Assembly (NCBI GenBank): GCA_963785755.1
Contig: CAWAXG010000073.1
Coordinates: 1 to 64,000, forward strand
DNA from: JACCXG01 sp963785755
GTDB taxonomy: Bacteria > Acidobacteriota > Vicinamibacteria > Vicinamibacterales > 2-12-FULL-66-21
Direction of reading: 5' to 3'
Length of the DNA stretch: 64,000 nt
Every line of letters starts with the position of its first letter. Positions within the stretch are counted from its first letter, which is position 1. The position numbers and the translations under genes were made by a program. A model generated the notes under the pieces. The model ran no database searches, was not told the origin of the DNA, and was given only the letters and a program-made list of their open reading frames with translations. Positions 19,209 to 27,866 of this stretch are shown here, in pieces.

Positions 19209-20954
19209 TTAGCGCGGCCAGGCCGCCTGGACGAACAAGCGGTGTTGTTCCCCTAAATCCCGCGCCGCTGGGGTCACAATGGATCGGTCGCCTATGAGAA
19301 TTTTCCGGCCCTGCCGGACCGCCTGACGGACGTCGTCCTCGCACACGAACTCGGCTGGCTTCTCCGCTGTTGCAGTCGGTTTCGCGATAGCTTCGGGTGC
19401 GCTGGCCCGTTCCGGGGCTCCCTCGACCTGGGCAGGGGGCGCGCCCTGACGGGTCGCCGCGGCCGTGTAGCCCCTGGAGGCCAGGAACTGGTCGATACGC
19501 CGGGCCAGGGGCTCGGCCGCGAGTCCTGCCGGGACCGCGATTTTCTCGGGAGCCCTGGGCAGCGATGGCTGCCGGGGTCCAGCCTCTTGCCGGACGACGG
19601 CTGGGGTAATCTCGTAAGACAGACGCTTGATGTTCAGGAGATGCCGCGGCGAGATGTTGTCGGACGTGATGTTGCCGCCGTATCCGCCACACCCCAGTGT
19701 CATGGCGGGGTCGAGGCCGGTCGTGAGCCCGATCGAGCCGTGGGTGGTCGGTGTGTTCACGACGATGCGGTAGGCCGGCTTTTTCAACCCGAACTGCAGA
19801 ATGATGTCGTCGTTGCGGCTGTGGATGGACATCGTATGTCCCATCCCGCCATATCGCAGGATCTCCTTGCACCGTTCGCAGCCCTCCCGCCAGTCCTTGA
19901 CGACGTAGAACGAGAGGACGGGACAGAGTTTTTCGATTGATAGGGGATAGTCGCGCCCGACCCCCGCAAGTTCCGCGATGAGCACGCGGGTGCCGTCCGG
20001 CACCGTAATGCCCGCCTGCTGGGCGATGTCTGTCGCGGGCCGGCCAACGAGCGCCGGATTCGGCAGCCGCTGAGGCGAGACCAGGATCTTTCCGACCGCC
20101 GCGATCTCCGACGCCGACATGAAATGCGCGCCGTTCGCGACGAACGTCCGTTTGACCTCCTCGACAATCGCCGAATCGACAACAACCGAGTTCTCCGAGG
20201 AACAGAGGACGCCGTTGTCGAACGTCTTGCCCGTGACGATGTCGCGGACGGCCTTCGGGATATCGGCAGATCCTTCGATATAGGCGGGAGCGTTGCCAGG
20301 TCCGACGCCGTAGGCGGGCTTGCCGGCGCTGTAGGCCGCGCGGACGAGTCCCATCCCGCCGGTCGCGAGAATGACGGCAGTCTCTCGCGCCTTCATCAGC
20401 TCCTGAGTGCCCTCGAGCGTGACGGTGGACATCCAGTTGATCGCGCCATCCGGTGCGCCGGCCCGGCGGGCGGCGTCGTTCATGACTTCAGCGACCCGGG
20501 TAATGCATCTGACCGCCGCCGGGTGCGGACTGATGACGATAGGGCAGCGCGCCTTGATGGCAATCAGGATCTTGTAAATCGCCGTGGACGTTGGGTTCGT
20601 CGAAGGCACGATGGCGCAGACTACGCCGAATGGCTCCGCAATCTCGATGACCTTGCGGTCGTCGAGCCGCCGGACGATACCCACGGTCTTGATCGGTTTG
20701 ATGAATTCGTAGACCCGTTGCGACGAGAACAGGTTCTTCTGGACCTTGTCAGCGACGACCCCGTAGCCGGTCTCCTGATGCGCGAGCTGCGCGAGCGCTT
20801 CGGCCTGCGCCGTAGCCGCGGCAGCCATTGCATCGACGAGGGCGTCGATCTGTTCCTGCGACAGATCTGAGAGGATGCCGGCCGCCTCCTTGGCACGCCG
20901 GGCGAGCGTCCGCGCTTCCTGAGCGGATGCGAGGTCGCGATCGCGATCCGACAT
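19209..20954 (-). CDS. CoA-acylating aldehyde dehydrogenase of microcompartment type, with long C-terminal extension
   Basis: Converts an aldehyde, CoA and NAD+ to acyl-CoA. Residues 1-450 are a full EutE/PduP/SauS-type domain with IVPSTNPTST (115-124), GVGPGNAPAYIE (216-227) and catalytic C251 in FDNGVLCSSENSVV. It is 581 residues, about 110 longer than EutE or PduP. The extra part is a Pro/Ala/Gln-rich linker, a possible amphipathic helix LARRIDQFLASRG (483-495), more linker, then a compact module (535-577) with VRQAVRQGRKILIGDRSIVT and PAARDLG. Similar IVTP-ARD motifs occur in other microcompartment proteins. The start abuts the stop of the BMC-H gene, so the two are co-translated. The substrate cannot be told from this. 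Confidence 0.88.
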   Translation of the reverse strand: MSDRDRDLASAQEARTLARRAKEAAGILSDLSQEQIDALVDAMAAAATAQAEALAQLAHQETGYGVVADKVQKNLFSSQRVYEFIKPIKTVGIVRRLDDRKVIEIAEPFGVVCAIVPSTNPTSTAIYKILIAIKARCPIVISPHPAAVRCITRVAEVMNDAARRAGAPDGAINWMSTVTLEGTQELMKARETAVILATGGMGLVRAAYSAGKPAYGVGPGNAPAYIEGSADIPKAVRDIVTGKTFDNGVLCSSENSVVVDSAIVEEVKRTFVANGAHFMSASEIAAVGKILVSPQRLPNPALVGRPATDIAQQAGITVPDGTRVLIAELAGVGRDYPLSIEKLCPVLSFYVVKDWREGCERCKEILRYGGMGHTMSIHSRNDDIILQFGLKKPAYRIVVNTPTTHGSIGLTTGLDPAMTLGCGGYGGNITSDNISPRHLLNIKRLSYEITPAVVRQEAGPRQPSLPRAPEKIAVPAGLAAEPLARRIDQFLASRGYTAAATRQGAPPAQVEGAPERASAPEAIAKPTATAEKPAEFVCEDDVRQAVRQGRKILIGDRSIVTPAARDLGEQHRLFVQAAWPR

Positions 20955-21260
20955 CTACGAAGCCTTGGAGTCCTTGGCCTTTGGCAGGACCTTTTCGACT
21001 TCCGCGTGAGGACGGGGAATGACATGCACCGCTATCAGCTCGCCGACGCGTCGCGCGGCCGCCGCACCGGCGTCGGTTGCGGCCTTTACTGCACCGACAT
21101 CTCCCCGAACCATGACCGTGACGTAGCCGGCACCGATGTATTCCTTGCCGGCTAGCACGACGTTGGCGGCCTTGACCATCGCATCGGCCGCTTCGATCGA
21201 GCCGATCAACCCTTTGGTTTCCACGAGACCTAATGCGTCCACGAGGGCGAAGGCTAACAT
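20955..21260 (-). CDS. Bacterial microcompartment shell protein, BMC-H (hexamer) type
   Basis: A 101-residue single BMC domain that forms the hexagonal tiles of a protein-shelled organelle. Clear signatures: ALGLVETKGLIGSIEAADAM, KEYIGAGYVTVMVRGDVGAV, then KAATDAGAAAARRVGELIAV and HVIPRPHAEVEKVLPK, close to the EutM/PduA/CcmK group. A GAGG ribosome binding site lies eight bases before the ATG. The N-terminus is a few residues longer than usual (MLAFALVDALGLVETK), so a later start is possible. It is the first gene of a two-gene unit with the aldehyde dehydrogenase. No vertex pentamer or trimeric shell gene is in the window. Confidence 0.95.
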   Translation of the reverse strand: MLAFALVDALGLVETKGLIGSIEAADAMVKAANVVLAGKEYIGAGYVTVMVRGDVGAVKAATDAGAAAARRVGELIAVHVIPRPHAEVEKVLPKAKDSKAS

Positions 21261-21302
21261 ATTGCCGTACCTCGAACAACTGCAGTACCATCCCGCTTTC
21301 TC

Positions 21303-22190
21303 ATGCTTCGAACAGTGCTCTGGTCACCGCCACTCGGAAAGTTCACCCGGCTCTCATTTGCTCTCGCCCTGCTGGTCGCGCCCGCACTCGGATGCAGTCG
21401 GGAAGAGACGACCGGTCCTCCCGTCGCGACGCCGTCGGTGACGCTGGGTCGCGACCGCGTGGCGATCGGCAGCCCGGTCAAGCTGACCTACAAGTTCCAG
21501 GTCGCCCCCGACGCGAAGATCCTCGGTGACTACATCGTGTTCGTGCACGTGCTGGATCCGGAGGGGGAGAAGCTCTGGGACGACGATCATCTGCCGCCGA
21601 CGCCGACGTCGCGCTGGAAGCCGGGCGAGACGATCGAGTATTCGCGGACGATCTTCGTGCCGAACTACCCCTACATTGGGGAAGCGAACGTCAGGCTCGG
21701 GCTGTACCAGAAGGAAACCCGGCTGCCGCTCTCCGGCACCGAGGTGTCGAGGCGCGAATACGCCGTCGCGAAGTTCCAGCTCTTGCCGCAGTCGGAGAAT
21801 GTGTTCCTCATCTATAAGCAAGGCTGGCATCCGGCGGAGGTGGCCGCGGACAATCCAGCCTCCGAGTGGCAGTGGACGGAGAACCGCGCGACGATCTCCT
21901 TCCGGAATCCGAAGAAGGACGCGACGTTCTACCTCGAGCACGACGCCCGGATCGATCTCTTCAGCCCGCCCCAGCAGGTGACGGTGCTCGTTGGCGGCCA
22001 GCCGATCGGCACGTTCTCCGCCGACACGAAAGATAAGAAGCTCGTCACGTTTCCCGTTGAGGCGGCACAGTTCGGGTCGGGGGAGATGTCGGAAGTGGCG
22101 TTAGAGATCGATAAGACCTTTCAGCCGGGAGGCGCCGATACCCGGAAGCTCGGGATTCGGGTGTTTCACACGTTCGTCGAACCGAAGTAG
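21303..22190 (+). CDS. Lipoprotein of unknown function, beta-rich
   Basis: A 295-residue protein with a hydrophobic N-terminus ending ALGCS, a probable lipobox. The rest reads as two beta-sandwich-like parts: VTLGRDRVAIGSPVKLTYKF with IVFVHVLDPEGEKLWDDDH, and ISFRNPKKDATFYLEHDARI with VTVLVGGQPIGTFSADTKDK. I do not recognise the family. The start is 42 bp from the divergent BMC-H gene. No strong ribosome binding site is visible at the ATG, so the exact start is unsure. Confidence 0.7.
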   Translation: MLRTVLWSPPLGKFTRLSFALALLVAPALGCSREETTGPPVATPSVTLGRDRVAIGSPVKLTYKFQVAPDAKILGDYIVFVHVLDPEGEKLWDDDHLPPTPTSRWKPGETIEYSRTIFVPNYPYIGEANVRLGLYQKETRLPLSGTEVSRREYAVAKFQLLPQSENVFLIYKQGWHPAEVAADNPASEWQWTENRATISFRNPKKDATFYLEHDARIDLFSPPQQVTVLVGGQPIGTFSADTKDKKLVTFPVEAAQFGSGEMSEVALEIDKTFQPGGADTRKLGIRVFHTFVEPK

Positions 22191-22242
22191 CGCCGCAATA
22201 CAGCTCAACGGAAGACTTCTCGGTTCTCGTCTGTAGCGTTTC

Positions 22243-22272
22243 TGGACAGAAGACCCGCCGGGATGCTACGAT
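22243..22272 (+). promoter_or_regulatory. Candidate promoter for the small lytic transglycosylase
   Basis: TGGACA (22243-22248), an 18-bp spacer, and TACGAT (22267-22272). The start codon at 22284 follows only 11 bases after the -10, so the transcript would have a leader of about five bases or none. Confidence 0.35.
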
Positions 22273-22283
22273 AAGGCTTCTGC

Positions 22284-22952
22284 ATGAATCTCAGGACGCG
22301 ATTCTACCTGCTGGCGGCGTGTGCCTTGGTGCTGACCGCCAGCCCGGCGAATGCGGAAATCGCGGTCCTGATCTCCGGCAGGACGCTTTCCATCAAGTCG
22401 CACCGAATCGACGGCGACAACATCATCCTGAAAATGCGCGACGGCGGCGAGGTGACCTGCGACAAGTCACTGATTGAGGAGATCGTCCCGGACGAAATCC
22501 CCTTCGTCGAGCCGCAGACCGTCGTGGCGCCCGAACCCGGGAAGGCTCAACCGGATCCTGGCGTTGCGGGCGCGTCAGGGCCGTACGACGAAATCATCAC
22601 TGCCATGGCGCAAGCGCATGGCGTTGATCCGCTGCTCGTGCAGGCGCTCATCCGGGTCGAGTCCAACTACCGGCCTACGGCCCGCTCTCACAAGGGAGCC
22701 ATGGGCCTGATGCAGCTGATGCCGTCCACCGCCCGGCTGTACAACGTCCGTAACCCTTACGATCCAAAGGCCAACATCTCGGCGGGGGTCAAGCACCTGA
22801 AGTCGCTCATCGATCGCTATCGCGGCGTCGAGCTGGCGCTCGCGGCCTATAACGCCGGCGAAGCCGCCGTGAAGAAGTTCAACGGCATTCCTCCCTATCA
22901 GGAAACCCGCACCTACATCACACGGATTCTCTCGCTCGCCGGTATCAAGTAA
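22284..22952 (+). CDS. Lytic transglycosylase, SLT family, with short N-terminal domain
   Basis: A 222-residue exported muramidase-like enzyme. A signal peptide ends near SPANA (residues 20-24), followed by a small beta domain (IAVLISGRTLSIKSHRIDGD, DUF4124-like in character) and the SLT domain: VDPLLVQALIRVESNYRPTA with the catalytic glutamate in RVES, GAMGLMQLMPSTARLYNV, then LALAAYNAGEAAV. It lies about 230 bp upstream of the secretion/pilus locus, and such small transglycosylases often open the wall for secretion or pilus machines. That link is suggestive only. Confidence 0.9.
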   Translation: MNLRTRFYLLAACALVLTASPANAEIAVLISGRTLSIKSHRIDGDNIILKMRDGGEVTCDKSLIEEIVPDEIPFVEPQTVVAPEPGKAQPDPGVAGASGPYDEIITAMAQAHGVDPLLVQALIRVESNYRPTARSHKGAMGLMQLMPSTARLYNVRNPYDPKANISAGVKHLKSLIDRYRGVELALAAYNAGEAAVKKFNGIPPYQETRTYITRILSLAGIK

Positions 22953-23093
22953 CCGCTGCGATGCGCCGTCGCCGGTCCGGGCGCGCCCATGCCCACTAAC
23001 GCGCAGACGAAAAAAGTCAGGCCACGTCTTACCTTCGCCTGTCTAACCTGAAGGACCGGCCATTGCCCGCACTGCCGCGTCGACGCGGTCAGC

Positions 23094-23104
23094 TGATATA
23101 TAAT
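23094..23104 (+). promoter_or_regulatory. Candidate extended -10 for the secretion/pilus operon
   Basis: TGATATATAAT contains both a TGN-TATATA extended -10 and a perfect TATAAT (23099-23104). No convincing -35 lies 16-18 bp upstream. It is the only AT-rich point in the 229-bp gap before gspF, whose GTG start is at 23182; nothing else is recognisable in that gap. Confidence 0.45.
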
Positions 23105-23181
23105 TTTTGCATTGCGGACGGCCGATAATGTCAACTGTGACAAGAGCTTGCGCCGAGCGGCGGGGACCCGGGCGGTAGCCG

Positions 23182-24387
23182 GTGGAGTTCCGCTGCAGGC
23201 TCGGTACTGCCGGGGGGGAGATCATCGAGGGCATCTACGCCGCGGAGTCGGAAGCGCGGCTGCGCCAGGAGTTCGAGGAGAAGGGCCTTTACGTTCTCGG
23301 CATCCAGCGGGCTGGAGGCGCCGCGTTTGGCAGAATCCCGCTGCCGACACGCGCGCGCGTCTCGAACCGCGAGTTCCTCGTGTTCAATCAGGAGCTCGCG
23401 ACGCTGCTCAAAGCCGGCATGCCGCTCGTCCAGTCACTCGACATCCTCAGACGCCGGGTTGCCAATCCATTCTTCAAATCGGTGCTCGACGACGTCTACG
23501 AGCGCGTGCGGGCGGGGAACTCGCTGTCGGAAGCGTTCGATGCGCATGGGTCGCTGTTCCCGGGCGTCTACACGGCGTCGCTCCTGGCGGGGGAGAAGAG
23601 CGGCAACCTGGAGCAGGTCATCCGCCGCTATGTCGCCTACGTCAAAGTGGTGGCGACGGTAAAGCGGAAGACGGTGTCCGCGCTCGTCTATCCGGCGATT
23701 CTGCTGATGCTGTCGCTGGTCGTCGTCTCGATCATCGTGCTGCGCGTTGTCCCGGAGTTCGAGGCGTTCTACGCTCAGTTCGAGCAGGAACTGCCGCTCT
23801 CGACGCGCATGATTGTCGCGACGTCGGAATTCGCCCGCTCGTATGCGGTGCTGCTCACCATTGGCGCGGTCGCGGCCGGGGTGGCGTTCTGGGCCTGGAT
23901 GAAGGAGCCGGCGCAGCGCGAGCGATTCGATCGGTGGATCCTGCGTATGCCCGGGATCGGGCCGATCGCGATGAAGTTCTCGACGTCGCAGGCGGCGCGT
24001 ACGCTGGCCACCCTGCTCGGCGGGGGTATCCCGCTCGTGAACGCGATCGACGTGGCGGCACGATCGATCAAGAACCGCTACATGGCGCACGAGCTTCAGG
24101 TCGCTGGGCAGCAGGTTCGTGAGGGGCGGGCGCTGGCGGCCGCGATGCACGACAGCGGCGCGTTCGCGGATGTCGCCGTGAAGATGGTCGAAGTTGGCGA
24201 GTCAACCGGCGCGCTGCAGGAAATGCTCAACAGCCTCGCCGACTTCTATGACGAAGAGATCGACACCAATCTCTCGCGCTTCATCACGCTCGTGGAGCCC
24301 GTCCTGCTCGTCGTGATGGGGCTCGTCATCGCGGGGCTGTTGCTGGCGCTGTATATGCCGCTCTTCAATATGGGCGGCTTGAGCTGA
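23182..24387 (+). CDS. gspF: Type II secretion / type IV pilus inner-membrane platform protein (GspF/PilC)
   Basis: A 401-residue polytopic membrane protein with two GspF domains. Domain 1 shows FLVFNQELATLLKAGMPLVQ, GNSLSEAFDAHGSLFP and SLLAGEKSGNLEQVI; domain 2 shows FSTSQAARTLATLLGGGIPL and VEVGESTGALQEML. Membrane segments lie between the domains and at the C-terminus (EPVLLVVMGLVIAGLLLALY). It anchors the assembly ATPase and the pseudopilus. The GTG at 23182 is the only start that keeps the N-terminal segment. Confidence 0.93.
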   Translation: MEFRCRLGTAGGEIIEGIYAAESEARLRQEFEEKGLYVLGIQRAGGAAFGRIPLPTRARVSNREFLVFNQELATLLKAGMPLVQSLDILRRRVANPFFKSVLDDVYERVRAGNSLSEAFDAHGSLFPGVYTASLLAGEKSGNLEQVIRRYVAYVKVVATVKRKTVSALVYPAILLMLSLVVVSIIVLRVVPEFEAFYAQFEQELPLSTRMIVATSEFARSYAVLLTIGAVAAGVAFWAWMKEPAQRERFDRWILRMPGIGPIAMKFSTSQAARTLATLLGGGIPLVNAIDVAARSIKNRYMAHELQVAGQQVREGRALAAAMHDSGAFADVAVKMVEVGESTGALQEMLNSLADFYDEEIDTNLSRFITLVEPVLLVVMGLVIAGLLLALYMPLFNMGGLS

Positions 24388-24451
24388 GGAGTCAGGTCCA
24401 GGATCCGTCCCGGACCGCAGGCGGTCAGGCCCGCTGTCACGAGTATTCACC

Positions 24452-26116
24452 ATGAATGGCAAGACCTCATCACCGACCGTGGATAGCGCCGAGAACGAGC
24501 TGTACGTCGCCTTGCCGGACGCAAGTCCCGCCGAACAGGCAGAGGAGACCGCTCAAGCCCGGCATCTGGCCGAACGCTACCGGCTGCCGTTCATAGATCT
24601 GTCGCAGTTCAGCATCGATCACGAGCTGTTCCGGGCGATCCCGGCGGACCTGATGCTGCGCTACGGTTTCGTGCCGTATCGGCGCGACGGCCACGCCCTG
24701 GTGATCGTCGTGTCGGATCCCACGGACCTGCCGATGATCGACGAGCTGGCGGTGCTGCTGGCGATGCCGATCAGGGTCACCGTCGGCATTCCGTCGGCGA
24801 TTCAGGCCATCCTGAAGAAGAGCGAAAGCTCCCAGCGCGTCCTCGAGGAGGCGACCGAGAGCTTCCAGCTCCAGATCCTGCGCGAAGACGAGCTCGCCGA
24901 GGATCAGCTCAGCGTCGACAAGCTGACCGCGGATCAGAGTCCCGTCATCCGGCTTGTCGACACGACCCTGTATTCGGCGATTCAGCGCCGCGCCAGCGAC
25001 ATCCACATCGAGACGCAGGAGGACGCGGTGCACGTGAAGTACCGCATCGACGGCGTGCTGCAGGCGGCGATGCGGCCAATCGACAAGCGATTTCACAGCA
25101 CGATCATCTCGCGCGTGAAGGTCATGTCGGAGCTCGATATCGCCGAGAAACGGATTCCGCAGGACGGCCGCTTCAAGGTGCGGATGGGCGGCAAGAGCAT
25201 CGACTTCCGCGTCTCGATCATGCCCAGCGTCCACGGCGAGGACGCGGTCATCCGGATTCTCGACAAGGAGTCGATCAGCGAGCAGTTCCACGAGCTGCGG
25301 CTGGATATCCTCGGGTTTCCCGAGGACGAGCTCCGCCGCTTCCGCAAGTACATCGCGGAGCCCTACGGCATGGTCCTGGTGACCGGGCCCACCGGCAGCG
25401 GCAAGACGACCACGCTCTACGCGGCGCTGTCGGAGATCAAGTCTATCGAGGACAAGATCATCACCATCGAGGATCCGGTCGAGTACCAGCTCCGCGGCAT
25501 CACCCAGATCCCGATCAACGAGAAAAAGGGGCTGACGTTCGCGCGCGGACTGCGCTCGATCCTGCGGCACGATCCGGACAAGATCATGGTCGGCGAGATC
25601 CGCGACGCGGAAACGGCGCAGATCGCGATCAACTCGGCGCTGACCGGGCACCTCGTGTTCACGACGGTTCACGCCAACAACGTGCTCGACGTCCTCGGCC
25701 GGTTCCTCAACATGGGGGTCGAGGCCTATCAGTTCGTGTCCGCGTTGAACTGCGTGCTCGCCCAGCGCCTGGTTCGGAACATCTGCCTGCACTGCCGGCG
25801 TCAGGCGCAGATCACCCGCGCGCAGCTCGAGGAATCCGCGCTCGATCCGGCGCTCGAGTTCAGCGGCCGGTTTTTCGAGGGGGCGGGATGCATGGAATGC
25901 GGCGGCACCGGCTACAAGGGGCGCACCGCGATCTGCGAGCTGCTCGACCTGAGCGACAACATCCGCGAGATGATCCTCGACAAGCGGCCGACCTCCGAGA
26001 TCAAGAAGGCGGCGCGCGAAGAGGGGATGCGGTTCCTGCGGGAGAGCGCCGTCGAGCACGTGCTCACCGGCCGGACAACCCTGCGTGAGATCAACAAGGT
26101 GACGTTCGTCGAATGA
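24452..26116 (+). CDS. gspE: Type II secretion / pilus assembly ATPase (GspE/PilB)
   Basis: A 554-residue hexameric traffic ATPase that powers pseudopilin assembly. An N-terminal GspE/MshE-type domain (about 25-140) is followed by the ATPase: ASDIHIETQEDAVHVKYRID, Walker A GPTGSGKT (312-319), the Asp box KIITIEDPVEYQLRGITQI, Walker B LRHDPDKIMVGEIRDAETAQ, and a tetracysteine zinc site (CLHC ... CMEC) before KGRTAICELL. The C-terminus overlaps pilM by four bases (ATGA). The protein lacks the retraction motifs of PilT. Confidence 0.95.
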   Translation: MNGKTSSPTVDSAENELYVALPDASPAEQAEETAQARHLAERYRLPFIDLSQFSIDHELFRAIPADLMLRYGFVPYRRDGHALVIVVSDPTDLPMIDELAVLLAMPIRVTVGIPSAIQAILKKSESSQRVLEEATESFQLQILREDELAEDQLSVDKLTADQSPVIRLVDTTLYSAIQRRASDIHIETQEDAVHVKYRIDGVLQAAMRPIDKRFHSTIISRVKVMSELDIAEKRIPQDGRFKVRMGGKSIDFRVSIMPSVHGEDAVIRILDKESISEQFHELRLDILGFPEDELRRFRKYIAEPYGMVLVTGPTGSGKTTTLYAALSEIKSIEDKIITIEDPVEYQLRGITQIPINEKKGLTFARGLRSILRHDPDKIMVGEIRDAETAQIAINSALTGHLVFTTVHANNVLDVLGRFLNMGVEAYQFVSALNCVLAQRLVRNICLHCRRQAQITRAQLEESALDPALEFSGRFFEGAGCMECGGTGYKGRTAICELLDLSDNIREMILDKRPTSEIKKAAREEGMRFLRESAVEHVLTGRTTLREINKVTFVE

Positions 26117-27117
26117 GCCAGCGCAACCCTGCAGCGGCCTCGTTTCTGGCCAGTCCGCCACCGGCGGTGGCCGTCGAGATTACCGCGACGCGCGTGACGG
26201 CGGTCGCCCTCGCCGAGCAGGGAGGCATCCGCGTCATTACCGGACACGCGACCGAGCCGCTGGCCGCCGCGATGGCCTCGCCATCGCTCACGGCGCAGAA
26301 CGTCCACGACGAGAGAGGACTGTCGGCGGCAATCGGCAATGTGCTGCGGGATGTCGGTCAGCGCTCGCGGCGCATCGCCCTGGTCCTGCCGGACTCGGCG
26401 GCGAAAATATCGCTGGTCCGTTTCGACAAGGTCCCGGCGAAAGCGCAGGATCTGGATCAGCTGATTCGCTGGCAGGTGCGCAAGTCGGCGCCGTTCCGGA
26501 TCGAGGACGCACAGGTTGCCTGGCAGCCTGGGCTGGCGCTGCCCGGCGGCGGCCGGGAGTATCTCGTCACGATCGCGCGGCGCGACATCGTGGTCGGCTA
26601 CGAGCGCGCGTGCGAAGCGGCGGGCGTCCATGCCGGGATCGTGGATATCTCGAGCTTCAATCAGATCAACGCCATGCTCGCAGGTCCCCCCATCGCGGGA
26701 GACTGGCTGTTGATCGACATTGCCGCCGACTTCGCAACGCTGGCCGTGGTGCGCGGCGAGGACGTGATCTCCTACCGGAACCGCGCCGCGGCTGACGAGA
26801 ACGAGCTCGCGGAGCTCGTCCATCAGACCGCCATGTATCACGAGGACCGGCTTGGCGGCGGCGGCTTCGCCCGCGTCATTCTGGCCGGAGCCTCGGTGCT
26901 CGGCCTCGATCTCACCGAACGACTCCGGCGCACGCTCGAGGAACGAATCGGGATCCGCGTGGAGACGATTGACTTCAGGGCAGCCGCTCAGGTGAAGGAC
27001 CGCATCGCGGTCGGCGCCGATCTGCTCGACTTGCTGGCCGCCAGCGTCGGCATTCTGCTGCGCGAGCGCACGGCGCGGCGTGCCGGGCGTGGCGTGGCGC
27101 CGGAACAGGTGGCGTAG
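26113..27117 (+). CDS. pilM: PilM-like actin-fold assembly protein
   Basis: A 334-residue cytoplasmic protein. The actin-like fold is suggested by VAVEITATRVTAVALAEQGG, LIDIAADFATLAVVRGEDVI, and GFARVILAGASVLGLDLTER. PilM binds the cytoplasmic tail of PilN and links the ATPase side to the periplasmic alignment complex; GspL is the counterpart in type II secretion. It sits directly before pilN and pilO, the standard order. Both ends overlap neighbours by a few bases. The PilN-like TM segment is in the next gene, so this is the split PilM form and not a fused GspL. Confidence 0.82.
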   Translation: MSQRNPAAASFLASPPPAVAVEITATRVTAVALAEQGGIRVITGHATEPLAAAMASPSLTAQNVHDERGLSAAIGNVLRDVGQRSRRIALVLPDSAAKISLVRFDKVPAKAQDLDQLIRWQVRKSAPFRIEDAQVAWQPGLALPGGGREYLVTIARRDIVVGYERACEAAGVHAGIVDISSFNQINAMLAGPPIAGDWLLIDIAADFATLAVVRGEDVISYRNRAAADENELAELVHQTAMYHEDRLGGGGFARVILAGASVLGLDLTERLRRTLEERIGIRVETIDFRAAAQVKDRIAVGADLLDLLAASVGILLRERTARRAGRGVAPEQVA

Positions 27118-27866
27118 TGCTCCGCGCGAACCTTTCGACCCGGCCGTTTTACAACGAGCGCGCCGTCCACCTGGTGCTCGGGCTCGCCGCGCTGATCGTG
27201 CTGCTGCTGACCGCCTTCAACGCGATCAGGGTCATCTCGTTGTCGCGGCAGAACACCGACCTCTCCTCGCTGATCAACCGCGATCGGAGCGAAGCGCGGC
27301 GATTGAACACGGAGGCGGAGAAGATCCGCGCCGGAATCAATCAGGACGAACTGCTGGCGACGGCGGCCGCAGCGGGAGTCGCGAATCGGCTGATCGAGCA
27401 GCGCACGTTCTCCTGGACGGAATTCTTCAACCGCATCGAGGAGACGCTGCCCGCGGACGTGATGGTGACGGCGGTGCAGCCCTCGTTCGATCAGGAGAAC
27501 CCTGTCGTTCTCATCACCGTGGTCGGCCGGAATGCGGAAGACGTGCCGGAGTTCATCGACAAGCTCGAGGGATCGGGCGGGTTCAGTGACGTGCTGCCGA
27601 CGTCGACCGATCTGACCGACGAAGGCCAGCATCGAGTGCAGCTGCGCGCCGGGTATACGGGCACGACCGCGGCCGCCGCCCCCGCGTCTCCTGAGCAGGC
27701 CGCTCCCGCACCATCCTCGGAGCGGCCCGCACCGGCGCCGGCGAAACCGGCCTCTGGCGATGCGCTCGAGCCAGCCTCGACAAAGCCACCGGCCCCGCCT
27801 CCAGCTCGGGGGAAGCCCGCGCCGCCCGCGCCGGACAAGGGCGGCCGCGGAGAGGCGAGCCGATGA
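27117..27866 (+). CDS. pilN: PilN-like inner-membrane alignment protein
   Basis: A 249-residue bitopic protein. The cytoplasmic N-terminus LRANLSTRPFYNER is the PilM-binding motif, followed by a membrane segment (about 18-38) and a coiled-coil and ferredoxin-like periplasmic domain. The last 70 residues are Ala/Pro-rich low complexity (APASPEQAAPAPSSERPAPA), longer than in most PilN proteins. The GTG start at 27117 overlaps the pilM stop, and the end overlaps pilO by four bases. Confidence 0.82.
   Translation: MLRANLSTRPFYNERAVHLVLGLAALIVLLLTAFNAIRVISLSRQNTDLSSLINRDRSEARRLNTEAEKIRAGINQDELLATAAAAGVANRLIEQRTFSWTEFFNRIEETLPADVMVTAVQPSFDQENPVVLITVVGRNAEDVPEFIDKLEGSGGFSDVLPTSTDLTDEGQHRVQLRAGYTGTTAAAAPASPEQAAPAPSSERPAPAPAKPASGDALEPASTKPPAPPPARGKPAPPAPDKGGRGEASR

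Noticed and set aside
19209..21260. A complete microcompartment operon
   Set aside because: Only one shell gene and one enzyme are present; neighbours are cell-wall and lipoprotein genes.
24470..26161. A 563-codon minus-strand frame opposite gspE
   Set aside because: Shadow of gspE, whose Walker and zinc motifs are unambiguous; the antisense product has no recognisable features.
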